DNA of 64,000 nucleotides. Source: Scalesia atractyloides (Eukaryota > Streptophyta > Magnoliopsida > Asterales > Asteraceae). Location: NCBI GenBank assembly GCA_947069175.1, contig CAMTDV010000015.1:24258249-24322248 (forward strand), given 5' to 3'. The position numbers were made by a program, and so were the translations under genes. Positions 24,490 to 36,366 of this stretch are shown piece after piece (within the stretch, counting starts at the first letter, position 1; each line of letters starts with the position of its first letter). The notes beneath the pieces were generated by a model. It saw nothing but the letters and a program-made list of their open reading frames with translations. It did no database searches and was not told the DNA's origin.

Positions 24490-25425
24490 GGATAAAACAA
24501 CAAGTTTTTTTTCTCAAACTAGTTTTGGTAGAAAACTTATTTACCAAAATGGGTGATTTGAGAATTATTTATTAAAATGGGTATTTTTCTAAAACATTCT
24601 TTTTCTCACTCCTAATTGTATTGGATGGAAATATCTTATATTTAAGAATATTTTTATTAATCAGAGCTGAGAAAAAAATAGTAAAGTTTATAAAAGTTTT
24701 TGTTATCCTACTTTTTTCAAAATTGATAAAAATGGTTTTTGTTTTTTATATTTTAAACCATGACTAAGCGATTTAAGTTTAATATTACGAAAGCCTAAAG
24801 GTTATTATTTTATTGCTGTACGTAACATTGAATTCGAGAAGATATCTTAAATTGAATGAACGTAGATATAGTATCGAATGTTGAACCCTTTAATCGTTTA
24901 TGTATAAAAAATTACAGAAAGTGTTCGAACAACTTTTCATGAAGATAGAAAGCATATTTGTGTGATTAAACTTTTGAAAGAAAACAGTATCATCTCAACC
25001 CTACTTAAAATCAAGAAAAAAACAAAAGCTTTTACAAAAAAAAATTAAGAAAATAAAATAAATATGAAAGAATAAAAAATGTCTTTTTAAGAAACATTTA
25101 AATTAGTTAAAGAAATCATTTAGTTAAAGAATTTATAAAATATATTAATTTTTTTATAAAAATTCATGATCAAACAAAACGTTTTTATAAACTTTTCTAA
25201 AATTTTAATATTTTCTTCCAAGCTCTTATTAACAAAAATATTTTTAAATATAAGATATTTCTATGCAATACAATTAGGAGTAAGAAAAGGAATAATTAGG
25301 AGTGAGAAAAAAAATGTTTTAAAAAATATCCATTTTAGTAAATAATTTTCAAATCATTCATTTTGGTAAATAAGTTTTCCACCAACACTAGTTTAGGAAA
25401 AAACTTAAAACAACTTCTGTGCTTT
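24490..25425. mobile_element. Foldback/MULE-like element with about 200-bp inverted arms
   Basis: The left arm (about 24500-24710: AAACTAGTTTTGGTAGAAAAC, ACTTATTTACCAAAATG, TCTCACTCCTAATTGTATTG, ATATCTTATATTTAAGAATA) recurs inverted in the right arm (about 25190-25400: TATAAGATATTTC, CAATACAATTAGGAGTAAGA, CATTTTGGTAAATAAGTTTT). Arms are diverged but collinear. The core is AT-rich without a transposase. Confidence 0.6.
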
Positions 25426-25562
25426 TCAAAAACCTCGTTCTGGTTGATTTCCTTTCCTAACTTTTAAAAATGAGAAACATTTAGTAAATAGTTAAAAAGC
25501 ATAAAATTTATAAATAGTACTTTTTGTCATCTTTGAAAGAGTTGGATATTAAAACGTGTCAG

Positions 25563-25872
25563 AGCTTCCACCATGCCAACATATCATAAGTTGTATTATA
25601 GAGGCGGTCCCAAAAATTCAGCACCGACCAAGCTAGAAAAAATATGCCCTTTATCCTTAGGTCTTTAAAAAATAAATAACGTAAATTATTATTTTTCTAA
25701 ACAACCATTGAAGTTATAGCAATAAAGATCATCCGCATCTATATATAGCTGAGAAATTTTTCAATTTTTGTGTCGCCAGAAAAACGTGCCCCTGCCGGAC
25801 GCCCACATTGCCCGAGCTTCCCCTGTGTATTATTTAGCTTCCACCATGCCAATATATCATAACTTGTATTAT
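25563..25872. repeat. 37-bp direct repeats flanking a 236-bp insert
   Basis: AGCTTCCACCATGCCAACAT and 17 further bases (25563-25599) return almost unchanged at 25836-25872. The segment between begins AGAGGCGGTCCC, which resembles a hAT-type end. The repeat is too long for an ordinary target duplication. Confidence 0.7.
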
Positions 25873-26504
25873 TTTGTTCGATGACATCCTTGAGATGCCT
25901 TTCTAATTCCGCCTTTTATTAAGTGTACAAACTCCACCATTCCTTTTCTAACATATCATAAGCATTATTTCACCTAGCGAGACAATCAAGACATAATCCC
26001 TTTTTATATCGATAACAGACACTTTAAACCTTTCGAGCCATGAACATGATCGTGTCATATATCTAATTGTGTTGTGAACACACTCAAATGTTATATCTTG
26101 TGTTATAATTTGTAGTTTCAATCCATCTATAACAACCAAAATAAATAAAACGGGTCAAGCACCTAGCATGTGGATATTTACCATTACTTAATGAATTAGC
26201 TCATTACCCTTGCCGGTCTCATCACCCTTATGACTAAAAATAGGCTTAAAGTTAATGATTTTCTTATGTAAGGTCTTTATTAATGTTCACTTAAACTCAT
26301 GTAATTGATCCTTTGGAAGTCCACGTATAAGTTGTAAGACAAACTCTTTGTTTAATTTAATTCTATTATAAAAGTCTTTTAACTTCTTATTTTTGTGATA
26401 TACATCATCATCATCATCAATTAAGCATCCTAATCGATTAACCATTTATAATCAAATTTAGCATTTTGGTATTGCCATTTGATCGCACGTTCATCATTCA
26501 ACAC
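25873..26504. other. AT-rich stretch, no gene
   Basis: I see no coding signal, inverted repeat or RNA gene here. Confidence 0.4.
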
Positions 26505-27060
26505 TAGGGCTTCAAACGAACCAAACATTCGGCGAACAGTTCGTGAACCGTTCAGCGGGAAATTCGTTTGTGTTCGTTCGTTTATTAAACAAACGAACAC
26601 GAACAAGAAATTTCGTTCGTTTAGTTAAATGAACAAACACGAACATAGGTCGTGTTCGTTCGTTTATGTTACTGAACGTTTTGTAACGTGTTTGTTTGTG
26701 TTCGATAGTTCATTAGTGTTTTTAGTTTTTATATTTATTTAAATACTTCAAAATTCTGACAAATTAAATATCTAATGTGTTATATATTTTGTTCATGAAC
26801 AATTGTTTGTGTTTGTTTGTTTCCATTTGTGTTCTTGAACATTAGTTTATGCTCATATGTGTTTGTCAACGTTCGTTTTTGTTCGTTGCCTAAAATTAAC
26901 AAACAAACACAAACGGACACAAACATTCCTTAACAAGCGAACACAAACATAAAATCTCATTCGATAAGTGTTCGTAAACGGTTCGCGGACACATATATTT
27001 CTTAACAAACGAACACAAACAAGCTCTTGCTCGTGATTGTTCGGTTCGTTTGCAGCCTTA
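26505..27060. mobile_element. hAT-type MITE, relative of the intron-1 element
   Basis: It starts TAGGGCTTCAAACGAACC and ends GGTTCGTTTGCAGCCTTA. The arms have the same GTTCGTGAACCGTTC/GAACGAACACGAAC composition as 6534-7172. No 8-bp target duplication is visible because its right end has been caught up in a tandem duplication. Confidence 0.7.
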
Positions 27061-27218
27061 CTCTTGTGTCCTTGGACGACCTCGGTATCTTAGCATCACT
27101 ATACTACGCCAACGATGAGTGCTCTTGCTCGTGTTTGTTCAGTTCGTTTGCAACCCTACTCTTGTGTCCTTGGACGACCTCGGTATCTTAGCATCACTAT
27201 ACTACGCCAACGATGAGT
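27023..27218. repeat. 98-bp tandem duplication spanning MITE and LTR
   Basis: GCTCTTGCTCGTG through AACGATGAGT occurs as 27023-27120 and 27121-27218 with few differences. Each copy holds the last 38 bp of the MITE and the first 60 bp of the LTR remnant, so the duplication happened after the two were joined. Confidence 0.9.
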
Positions 27219-27343
27219 GCACTTGCCCTAGCGTGTTGTAGAGAGTGATAGTGTTATATCGTGTTTTATAAATTTAAAGCTTGATAAACGAGTAAAAGTA
27301 CTTAAAAATTTATTAAAATTTATACTCACGCTTTACCACGTCA
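27062..27343 (+). mobile_element. Athila/Tat-like LTR, 3' end only
   Basis: The sequence from CTCTTGTGTCCTTGGACGAC to CTCACGCTTTACCACGTCA matches the end of the LTR at 36367-37545. It is followed by a primer binding site, which makes it the 3' border of a 5' LTR. Confidence 0.7.
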
Positions 27344-27349
27344 AGTTTT

Positions 27350-27367
27350 TGGCGCCGTTGCCAGGGA
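27350..27367 (+). promoter_or_regulatory. Primer binding site (tRNA-Asp type)
   Basis: TGGCGCCGTTGCCAGGGA differs by one base from the TGGCGCCGTTGCCGGGGA primer site of Athila/Tat Ty3/Gypsy elements. It lies 6 bp after the LTR end. Confidence 0.8.
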
Positions 27368-27376
27368 CACAGGGAT

Positions 27377-29653
27377 TTTGGAATGTCTTCTTCTAGAACT
27401 CTCAATTGATGATAACCAGAACGTAGATCAATCTTCGAGAAACACGTAGCCCCTTGAAGTTGATCTAACATGTCATCGATTCGAGGTAACGGGTAGCGCT
27501 TTTTTATGGTTAACTTATTAAGCTCGCGGTAGTCAATGTACATTCGAAACGAACCTTCTTTCTTCTTCACGAACAGAAAAGGTGCACCCCATGGAGACGA
27601 GCTATGATGTATGAAGCCCTTGTCAGTCAATTCTTGCAATTGACTTGCTAACTCTTGCATCTCTGCTGGAGCTAGTCGATAAGGTGCTTTTGCAACAGGA
27701 GTTGCACCTGGAACGAGATCAATTCGAAATTCAACTTCTCGCACAAGAGGAAGTCCAGAAATATCTTTAGGGAATACTTGAGGAAAGTCTCGAACTACGG
27801 GGATATCTTCTATCTTATTTTCCTTGCCCTTTCTTTTCCACAATATGGGCTAAGAAAGCCACATATTCCTTTCGTAAGCACTTTTGGGCTTGAACATATG
27901 ACATTAATTTGAGTCCCTTTGAGGGTGTTTCGCCAATCGCTGGTAAGAGGGATTCGAATGTACTTCTAGAAACACACAATCTCAGCATGGTGTTGGGATA
28001 ACCAATCCATGCCTATGATCGCGTCGAAACTCCCTAGCTTCATCGATATGAGATCAATTGGGAAGTCGTACTCCTTCAAACTGAGAGTGCAGCCACAAAT
28101 AACGGACTCAGGAGTAACGGGTTTCCCGTCAGCCACTTCAACAGTGTAGGACTTGCCCAAACTCTTCCTAGGCACTCCCAGAACAGACTCGAACTCCAAA
28201 GACAAAAAGCTTTTATCTGCCCCCCGAATCAAATAAGACTGACGCATAAATACCATTAATAAGAAACGTACCATTCACCACATTGTTGTCCTCCTACGCC
28301 TTATTTGCATTAACGTTGAAGACTCTGCCCCGAGCAGGTGGATTGGCTTGGTTGGATGGGTTGGCTTGATTAATCGGGTTGGCGTGTGCTTGAGCGTTGA
28401 TAATGTTGACCAACCTTGGACAAGTTTTACGAAAATGGGTTGGATCACCACAATTATAGCAGACTCTAGCATAGCATAGGGCATCATGGGTGGCTGGTAA
28501 GCCTGGAACATGTTTTGAGGAGGTGGAGCCATGAATTGAAGTGACTGGTACATGGGTTGAAACATCTGTTGGTTGTTGGGTTGAGCTCGGTTCGGGTTAG
28601 AGGCTTGACCCTGACCGACAAGACAGACTTGGCTCAAATGACCGAAACGCCCACACTTGGTACATTGTTGATAAGGTGTGTGAGGCTGGTGATGGTAGCG
28701 ACAATGTCCACACAGAGGGCGAGGACCGGTGTAGGGCTTTTTGTTTGGGTGGATAGTCAGTGGGACCTGGTTCAATGGCATGGCTGGGATAGGAGGGTTT
28801 GTGGTAACCGCATAGTTTCATCCATTTCCCTTGCATTTCTTCTTAAAGCCAGAGTGAGAAGACGATTCAGTTTTTGTTTCTTTTACCTCCTTTGGCTTTT
28901 CAGCAAGAGCCTTGTTCGATGAACCCTGATCCCCTTTGCGTTTCAGGTCTTTTGACTTTACTCGATTTTCAGTAAGCTGGCCAGCTAGACGCATGGCCTC
29001 TTCGAGAGTACCCGGCTTACTACCTTCTAATGTGTCCTTGATAACTGTCGGGAGACCCTTAATGTACTGCCTAATGAGTCAGGTAAGGGGAGTGAATAGA
29101 TATGGAACCATCATTGTAAGCTCGTGGAATCGCTTATTGTAAGTTGTGTTCTCACCTTCAACCTGTTTCAAATCCCATAATTCATCTTCTAAGTTCTTGA
29201 TTTCATGTTGGGGGCAAAACTGCTCCTTCATAATCTCCTTGAGATGCTCCCGGGTCAACGCCACAGCAGCTTCCTCACCACGAGTATTTTTCTCGAAATT
29301 CCACCAAGTTAATGCATTTTCTAGCAAACGACCCGTGGCATATCGAACCTTACGATTGTTGGGACATTCGGAGTTCAGAAAGTACTCTCCATTTCTTCGA
29401 ATCAACGGAGAAGAGTAGTGGCACCACTGGTGCCTTCATACGTAGGAGGGTCACAAGACTTGAAATGTTTGTACGAGCATTTGGAAGAACTAGAACCGCC
29501 ATGGTTCTCTTGGTCATCGGCCCCCTTGAGGGTTTGGTGAACTTGAGCCACGATGTTGGGAAGGATAGCGACCATCTCTTTGGCAATGTGAGACGCCATG
29601 CGACGTCCAGAATTTTCGACACGCTTTCCGTTGAGGTTGCGTTTGGCCGACAT
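27377..29653 (-). pseudogene. Ty3/Gypsy (Tekay-like) gag-pol fragment, truncated
   Basis: Read on the minus strand from MSAKRN (29653): gag with CSYKHFKSCDPPTYEG, then YATGRLLENALTWWN, then a CYNCGDPTHFRKTCP zinc knuckle (about 28460-28420), an aspartic-protease region, and the first part of reverse transcriptase (CIDYRELNK-like, YPLPRIDDMLDQLQGATC, KIDLRSGYHQLRV). It breaks off at EEDIPK near 27380, where Athila-like sequence begins. The protease triplet DTGA reads IRGA, so the catalytic Asp is gone. Several frame changes and stops split the reading frame (about 29400, 29080, 28790, 28275, 27960, 27845). It is homologous block for block to the element at 48506-59098 but older. Confidence 0.85.
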
Positions 29654-30697
29654 CTATAAGGATTGAAAACACAATAAGATGTGAGTTTTGAGTATAACAA
29701 GTGGACATAAAGTGTGTTCAACATAATAAATAAGAAACTTATGATATATAGAGAAATTCGAAGCTTATGATATAAAATAATGTGAAACGTGACATCTCAT
29801 TAATAAAATATAACAATTAAACATTTCATCATGAAATCATATGAATCATGGAGTCAAATGAGACTTAGGATAAAACAATATTTCAAAATGAAATACTAAA
29901 AGTTGTAAGGTTGGTATACTTAGAGTTTCAATATGCCTTCCATGCATCACTTTCGTAATAACGTGGGCCCCCATGATTAACGAGCGTTGGCATGACCCGC
30001 ATATGTCTACCCTTTGACATACAACTAGCCCAAAAGAAATCATGAAATGACAGGGTTTGGGGTGATATGAAACATTGTGGGAGGGCATAATGACTTAACG
30101 TGGGTACCATTGACTTATCAAAGTGTTGTTGTTTACATGACGTTTGGTGTGACATGCTTTGGCCTAATAGGTATTGGTACTCTCATCGATGGTCCCCAGG
30201 TAGGCAACGGGTCCTTAATGGATTTATACGAATGTCAAGCCTAGACATGACATCCCGCCTACCGGTACCTAACCCTTCCATGTACTACATGTCCGTCACT
30301 TAACCCACTTTGACGAGATATGAAACTCAAATGAAATCGAAACTTATAATGGAATAATTTAAATTCAAAAGGGTATGTAAAAGAAATAATGAAATCAGCA
30401 TACTTTAGATATATGAATAATAAATAAAAGATATATTATTTATTATATAGTATGTGTGAACGCGACATGAATAAAAGAGAAACATACTTTAGATAAGCAA
30501 TATAACACATTTTATCATGTAATGCACCTTTAACATATAACAATTAAATAAGTTATCTTATTTGTGCATGTGTACATCAAACATTTCAAACATTCATAAG
30601 CTATGAACAATTAATCAAAAAGCACATAAATACCTAAAAGAAAAACTATAGTCTAAGTCTAGGGTCTAATAACCATCTTAATTCCCTATAGTCTCGA
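29654..30697 (-). other. Untranslated leader of the truncated Gypsy element
   Basis: The non-coding stretch between primer site and gag. A block at about 30140-30300 (TGCTTTGGCCTAATAGGT, CATCG-TGGTCCCCAGGTAGGCAA, GGATTTATACGAATG-CAAGCC) is conserved with 56100-56260 of the second element, although the rest of the leader has diverged. Confidence 0.7.
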
Positions 30698-30710
30698 GCT
30701 CTGATACCAA
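30698..30710 (-). promoter_or_regulatory. Primer binding site (tRNA-iMet type), truncated Gypsy
   Basis: The minus strand reads TTGGTATCAGAGC, complementary to the 3' end of initiator tRNA-Met. It sits 2 bp inside the LTR start TGTCACACCCCC at 30713. Confidence 0.85.
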
Positions 30711-31979
30711 TCTGTCACACCCCCACCCGCAGTGGATATGGCACCAGGTGTGATATGATTGTTTCACAGTTTTTGACATTTATTTAAAGTTTGAATATTT
30801 ATTATCATCAATATTAATTTGTCTCACATAACCAAATAATTTTTCCAAAAAAAAACCATACAATATTCAAAATACAAATGATAACATAAGTCTTGATTTA
30901 ATTATTCTAAGGCACAATCCTATGTGTCTTCTCAAGTAGCTATCAACCTTGTGTACCTGTTTCATGTGTATAAGAAATTTGGGTTAACAATAGTTGGTGA
31001 ATAGATCTTTATTTGTTTTTATTTAACTTTAAAAGTTTAGTTGATTTTTTAATATAAATTATTTAACATGCAATATTAAGTGTAATATGTGCCATCAATC
31101 AAATAATCCAATAATCAACCATAACGTAGATAAATAATGTAACATGACATAACGTAACATAAATAATTAAACAATGATGCGATTCAAGCCTCGAAAGGCG
31201 AAAATCGATACTATGAAACAATGATGTGATTCAAACCTCGAAAGGCGAAAAGCGAAACTATAAAATTCATGACACAAAGCGGTAAACACGTATAGCGTAT
31301 GAATGGAAAAAAAGTAATGCAACAAACGAAACAGACAGGATCACATATGACACTTAACTTGGCATGTTATTGAATAAGTATACAAAACATATGAACCATG
31401 ACACATGTAATACCCCAAAAGTTAAAGTGACAAAAAGAAAGAAAGTAAGATCTACTCACTGGTTGCGTTTTGCGATTCCTTGAAAATAAGCACGAAAGAT
31501 GAGAAGCTCCATTCGATAAAATTATCCTAAACATTATCCTAAACAATTAAGTACAAAACGTTAAAAAAATTCATACCAAATCACACTAATTAATTACTTG
31601 ATCTTATCTACTCGTGTGGTACGTCTTGTGTCACCATGGTATTCTAGATTCAAAGGATCCGGGCGAGATCGAAGATCGTCACCACTTGGAAGGTTAGGAG
31701 CTGTCCCGACGATATACCATTACGAGTATTCGGTGTATTAAAAGAAAATATATTGTATTGTTTATTTTTGTTTTACTACTATAAATATATCCATATATAA
31801 TTTGTTTTAGGTTTTCTTTTATAGAAATAATTTAATTTTATTGTTAGATTACTTAGATCTATCTTAGTATGTATATATTTATTATTTAACAAATGTGTAT
31901 TGAGTCTTAGACTTAGTTAAAAAGCAAAATCAACGTAAAAAAAGAATTAGGTAATAATAGATTTTTAATGAATAAAAAT

Positions 31980-33127
31980 GAGTTAAACGCCTGGTTGGTT
32001 CCTGTGGTTTGCAAAAATTGCAGACCTGGTCCTAATGGTTTACTAATTACACACTTGGTCCCAGTGATTATAATTTTTAAACTCGGATGGTCCTTAACAC
32101 TAACATTTGTTAAATTTTCTATTAAGTCTTTATGAAATGACAAAATTGTCCCTAAACAATTAAAGAAAACAAAAAAGAGATAGCCCACCTCTTATCTTCT
32201 TCTCCCCCATCTCTCTCTAACCCACCACTACCACCACCTCCACCTTCAACCCACCATCACCACCACCTCCACCGTCAACACCACACCACCACCACCACCT
32301 CCCTTCTTTTTGCCTTTATGTCATCAGATGATGTGATACATGAAGCTTAGTCAAAATTCACAAATAAAAGTAAATCATATTCCACGATTGAAGATGTCAG
32401 CGAAATTAACAAATTCCAAACTAATACAAATCAGAAACTACAAGTGGTAGTATGCGGCTTGACATAATTCGTATTAATAGTTTGTGCTTTTTATTTAATT
32501 TAGTGAAACTATTACTAAATCAGAAACTACTTGCTAATACAAAGATGTCATCGTCGCAAACTACCACAAACCACCACTGTTGGTTTCTACATGATGTCGC
32601 CAAAATGGGGTGGTGGCCGGAAGAACGAGGAACCAGTCTACCCTTCGTCTGAAGCGTGGTTGGAGTTTGGTTGGAATGGAGTGCGGTTGGAGTGTGGTCG
32701 TAAACTACCACTGTTCCGACAACCGCTTCTGGTCGGAGAGGAGTGTGGTCGTATACACACACCACCGTCGGTTCATGAACAAAATTGCATTAAACACCTT
32801 TTGAAAACCTTTCAGTTCTGTTTGAAACATCTACATCAACAATCAAAATGAGAGGCGGTGCTAGAGATTGATCGGAGATTGTAGAGGGTGAGTTGGGGAA
32901 GAAGAAGGGTGGGATAAGGTGGGGCTCATTTATTTCTATTTGTTTTTTTATTTTTAATTTTAGGGGTAAAATGGACATTTCACATACACTTAACTAAGAT
33001 ATTTAACATAGGTTAGTGTTAAGGACCACCCGAGTTTAAAAATTATAAATACTGGGACCAAGTGTGTAATTAGTAAACCATTTAGACCAAATCTGTAATT
33101 TTCACAAACCAACCAGACATCTAACTC
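31980..33127. mobile_element. Non-autonomous MULE, 1148 bp, perfect 9-bp target duplication
   Basis: Arms of about 125 bp start GAGTTAAACGCCTGGTTGG and end inverted as CCAACCAGACATCTAACTC. AATAAAAAT flanks both sides (31971-31979 and 33128-33136). Inside are a CCACCACCTCCACC-rich tract (32210-32300) and a GC-richer 32550-32780 block with GGAGTGTGGTCGTA repeated. No transposase frame is seen. The interior could be captured host sequence. Confidence 0.85.
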
Positions 33128-33254
33128 AATAAAAATAATACATTCTACCTATAGTCTGCCTCTTGCTCTTGTGTCATGAGAGTTTCCGAAATTCTTTTTG
33201 AACAGATACATAGAGTACAAACCTTTGTTTTAAAAGAAAAAAAAAACACAACAG

Positions 33255-33350
33255 TTGCAGCGAAAATCAAGGGGCTGCGATTCGAAACCGCGCCTCTGCT
33301 GTATGTCATGACTGTTTGACCACTGCGTTGTAGTCGCTTTGTGTTAATAA
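33255..33350 (-). repeat. tRNA-like remnant
   Basis: The minus strand carries CGCAGTGGTCAAACAGT (A-box-like) and GGCGCGGTTTCGAATCGCAGCCCC (B-box with possible T-arm). Spacing suits a tRNA-derived promoter, but no complete cloverleaf is drawn. It falls where the sister LTR has its tRNA-like modules. Confidence 0.45.
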
Positions 33351-34189
33351 AAGATGAAGTTCAGGTTTTTAAACAAAGCCAAGTCGTCATCATCTTCTTC
33401 TTCTTCGATAGAACCGAAACCCTAACCCATTTAACCCATCGATTCGTTCAACACAGTTTGTAAAAAAAAGCAGCAAACATGGGGCTTTTGCCCCCATACA
33501 AAAACCGAACACATAGATGTATATTGTACCTTCTAATTGTCGATTAAACGTAACCCGACGTGTCTCCATAATTCCTGCGAAATAGGATTCCGGCGAATCG
33601 TATTTCAGACGCGTTACAAGTGATTTTTGAGTGGGTGATAAAACGTAGGCGGTTCGATTTGATGTTAATTATATAAGAACTCGAAAGAAAATGCTTTGAT
33701 TCGCACAATCTTTGATTTGATATCCATGTAACTGATTGGAAGGTTTGATTCCGTTCTATGCGTGGAATTGTCTCACTATAACGTCCAGGTTCACTACTTT
33801 TGAACATGGAAACCCAAATCCCGCAGAAGCGAGGAGGATTCAGAATGATTTGATGAGGATTCTTTGCTGTGATGAATTCCTTGGGCGGCAAGAATTTTTT
33901 TGAAACAAACGAAGACCTCATAAATATAAATACATTTGAAGTCAGGTTTTATTATGAGAAGGTGATAGTGGTGGAGTGGTCCAATTATGTGTTGTTTCCT
34001 CGAACCGGTAGGAACCCGTTTTCGACATTTTTCTTTTGGTTCCTCTCTGTTTAAAGTTCCAGAAATCTCAAAATGACCCCTAACCTTTATTTATCACAAG
34101 GTTAACTTAGTTAAGTTAAATAGTTTGTTTTTCTTAAATATTTTATGTATATTACAAGTAAGTAAGATTTTTGATTGTGATATTTAGAT

Positions 34190-36110
34190 ATAACTAGTAT
34201 TTTGCCCTCCGGGACGATGCGTTGGTGGTAACAAAAACACTATGTGAAACATACAATGCCTAATACACAATTGTATAACACATGATCTAAAACACAATGG
34301 TGATCGAAGTTTTATGACACAATGCCTGATAATGTGTACAATGTAATTTCTTAAAACACAATCATATCGCATAAAACACAATGCCTAAAAGACAATTCGC
34401 CGCAACACACAACAATAATATGACAACCACCGAGTTCTAATAGCAACCGAAACCAAACTTCCGCACGCTTAGTCGTAACCGAAATTCAACAATACCTTAT
34501 ATTTTGATACCTTTTTTTCTTGTATAAAGCTTCACTTCCTGTTTTTATCTTTAATATTTTATCTTTAATATAGCTATGTAATTTAAAGATAAGACGATAA
34601 GTTCTCAAGATAATACTATTAAGTAAATAATAGCTTTCACTTTAAATGAATCATCTTAAGCTTTCAATTAAAATGTTTTGCATAAACTGCAACTATCCTG
34701 TGATATACCCAAAGGTGTACGAATCAATTTTTTTCAATAATCGGTTTTGGTTTTTAACCGAACCGGTTTTTTCATCCAAATCAAAAATCAGTTTTTTAAT
34801 AACCGGTTTCGGTTACTACTAACCGGTTTTTCAAACCCACAACAATAACCGGTTTTTAACTAGTTTAATCCAAAAGAAACCGGTTTTTTACCGGTCAAAA
34901 CCGGTTTTTTAAAACCGGTTCAAAGCTCAAGATCTCTAACCGGCCTACAACCACCGGTTCGGTTATAAAACTATTTATAAAAAATCCGGTTTCGGTTTTT
35001 TTTCGTATTTTCGATTTTAAAACCGGTTTTTTTAATACCTCGGTACCTTTTGCAACAACAAATATTTTATATTTAATTCGTAGAGGCGATGGTTCCAAGA
35101 CGGATTTCAAATCTTTTCTTAATCAAATCTAATACTTTAATAAACAATAAGATTATACATATTCTCTCCTCTCTTATTTCCGGAAAAAAATCCCTCACCG
35201 CCTCCTCACCATGATAGCAGCAACGCCATCAGAACACCGCTAAGCTTTACCGCCCTCTCTCTTTCCAAAACACTATTTCATTCCCTCTTCCTTCTCCACT
35301 GCCACAACAACGACCAAACTGCCACCACCAACACAACACAATCTGCTAGCCTTCATCGCCCTAACACCACCACCTATCCGCCATCGCCTCCGTTTAGACA
35401 GTCATAAAATCATCGGAAATGAACATCAGTCGACGAAAATGGCAATGAACACAACTCAGGTGTAAGCTTGGAACGCTGACGGCGACGCACTTTCTACTTT
35501 TTCTTTCTTCACGCATCATTACCATTTGGTCTACTAATGCGGTACCTGCACGTCTTCTATATGTTACCATATATAAAAGAGTTTATGGTAACATGTAGAA
35601 GACCAAGTAGATGGACGGTCAATAGACAAATTAGACAGAAACAAATATTACGTGTTTTTACTGGAGTAGATGAATGATCATATAGAAGGAAATTCTTTGA
35701 TATCTGCATAACAACTATTACGTTAAGATTTAAGACCAAGCAAATGGTTTCATGAAATATACTTTACTGTTGAATGTCAAGATCAACTTATATATCCAAC
35801 TTTAATTAAATACACATATCCAACTTATGTCGTTGTCGTTGCCGTTTCCGGCATCGACGGAAACCTCCGGTTACAACAATGGCAATGGAGACAATGCGGC
35901 CGACCACCACACAAACCGGCGACCGGTTCCGGTAACCAAAATGGCAACGTCATTGCTCAGCCACTCTCGCTTCCGGTAACCAAAAATGCAACGACAGAAG
36001 CCCGTCGTTGCTTCGCCAGTCTACCTCTCTTCTCCCGATCACGTTTCACTTTCCTTTCCTTTCACTATGTCTGTTTCTTTTTATATGAAAATGAATTACA
36101 ATAATTATAC
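34190..36110. other. Stretch of uncertain origin inside the enlarged LTR
   Basis: It starts near ACTAGTATTTTGCCCTCCGGGACGATGCG, a Helitron-like opening, without a demonstrable 3' hairpin. It includes an AACCGGTTTTT-rich block (34730-35050) with partly inverted ends (GGTGTACGAA...TCGGTACCTTT). Further on are CCACCACC- and CCGTTTCCGGCATCGACGG-rich patches (35200-35460, 35840-36030). No intact gene. Confidence 0.35.
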
Positions 36111-36366
36111 TGTTGTTTAGAGCATTAAAAGGGTACGTGTAAACAAATAAAGGCAGGAGAAATAGCTATAGTAATTTGATAATCTCAAGGTTAGAATTTA
36201 ATTTATTTATAATTATAATTATAATATAATAATACAAGAAATAAGTAATAAAAATAATATAATAATAATAACAAAATAGAAAGGAAACTCCAATTCCATT
36301 TATTAAATGAAAAGTTCGGTTACAAATGAAACAGGTTCTAGGGCCCGTTTTTTAACGAATGTTACA

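Larger units (their letters stand above)
30713..36366 (-). mobile_element. LTR of the truncated Gypsy element, enlarged by insertions
   Basis: It begins TGTCACACCCCCACCCGCAG at the primer site. The same family's other terminus, GAATGTTACA after CCCGTTTTTTAACG, occurs at 36357-36366, so the LTR probably runs to there. The 5.65-kb span is more than twice the 2.5-kb LTR of the sister element. The surplus is a MULE (31980-33127) and probably the 34190-36110 stretch. TTCCGGCGAATCG near 33588 corresponds to TTCCGGCGAATGCG of the sister LTR. Confidence 0.55.

Noticed and set aside
28557..28922. A plus-strand 121-aa frame in the truncated Gypsy
   Set aside because: A shadow of gag on the minus strand.
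32531..32851. A 106-aa open frame within the MULE
   Set aside because: No domain is recognised and overlapping frames are equally open. It is kept only as a possible captured sequence.
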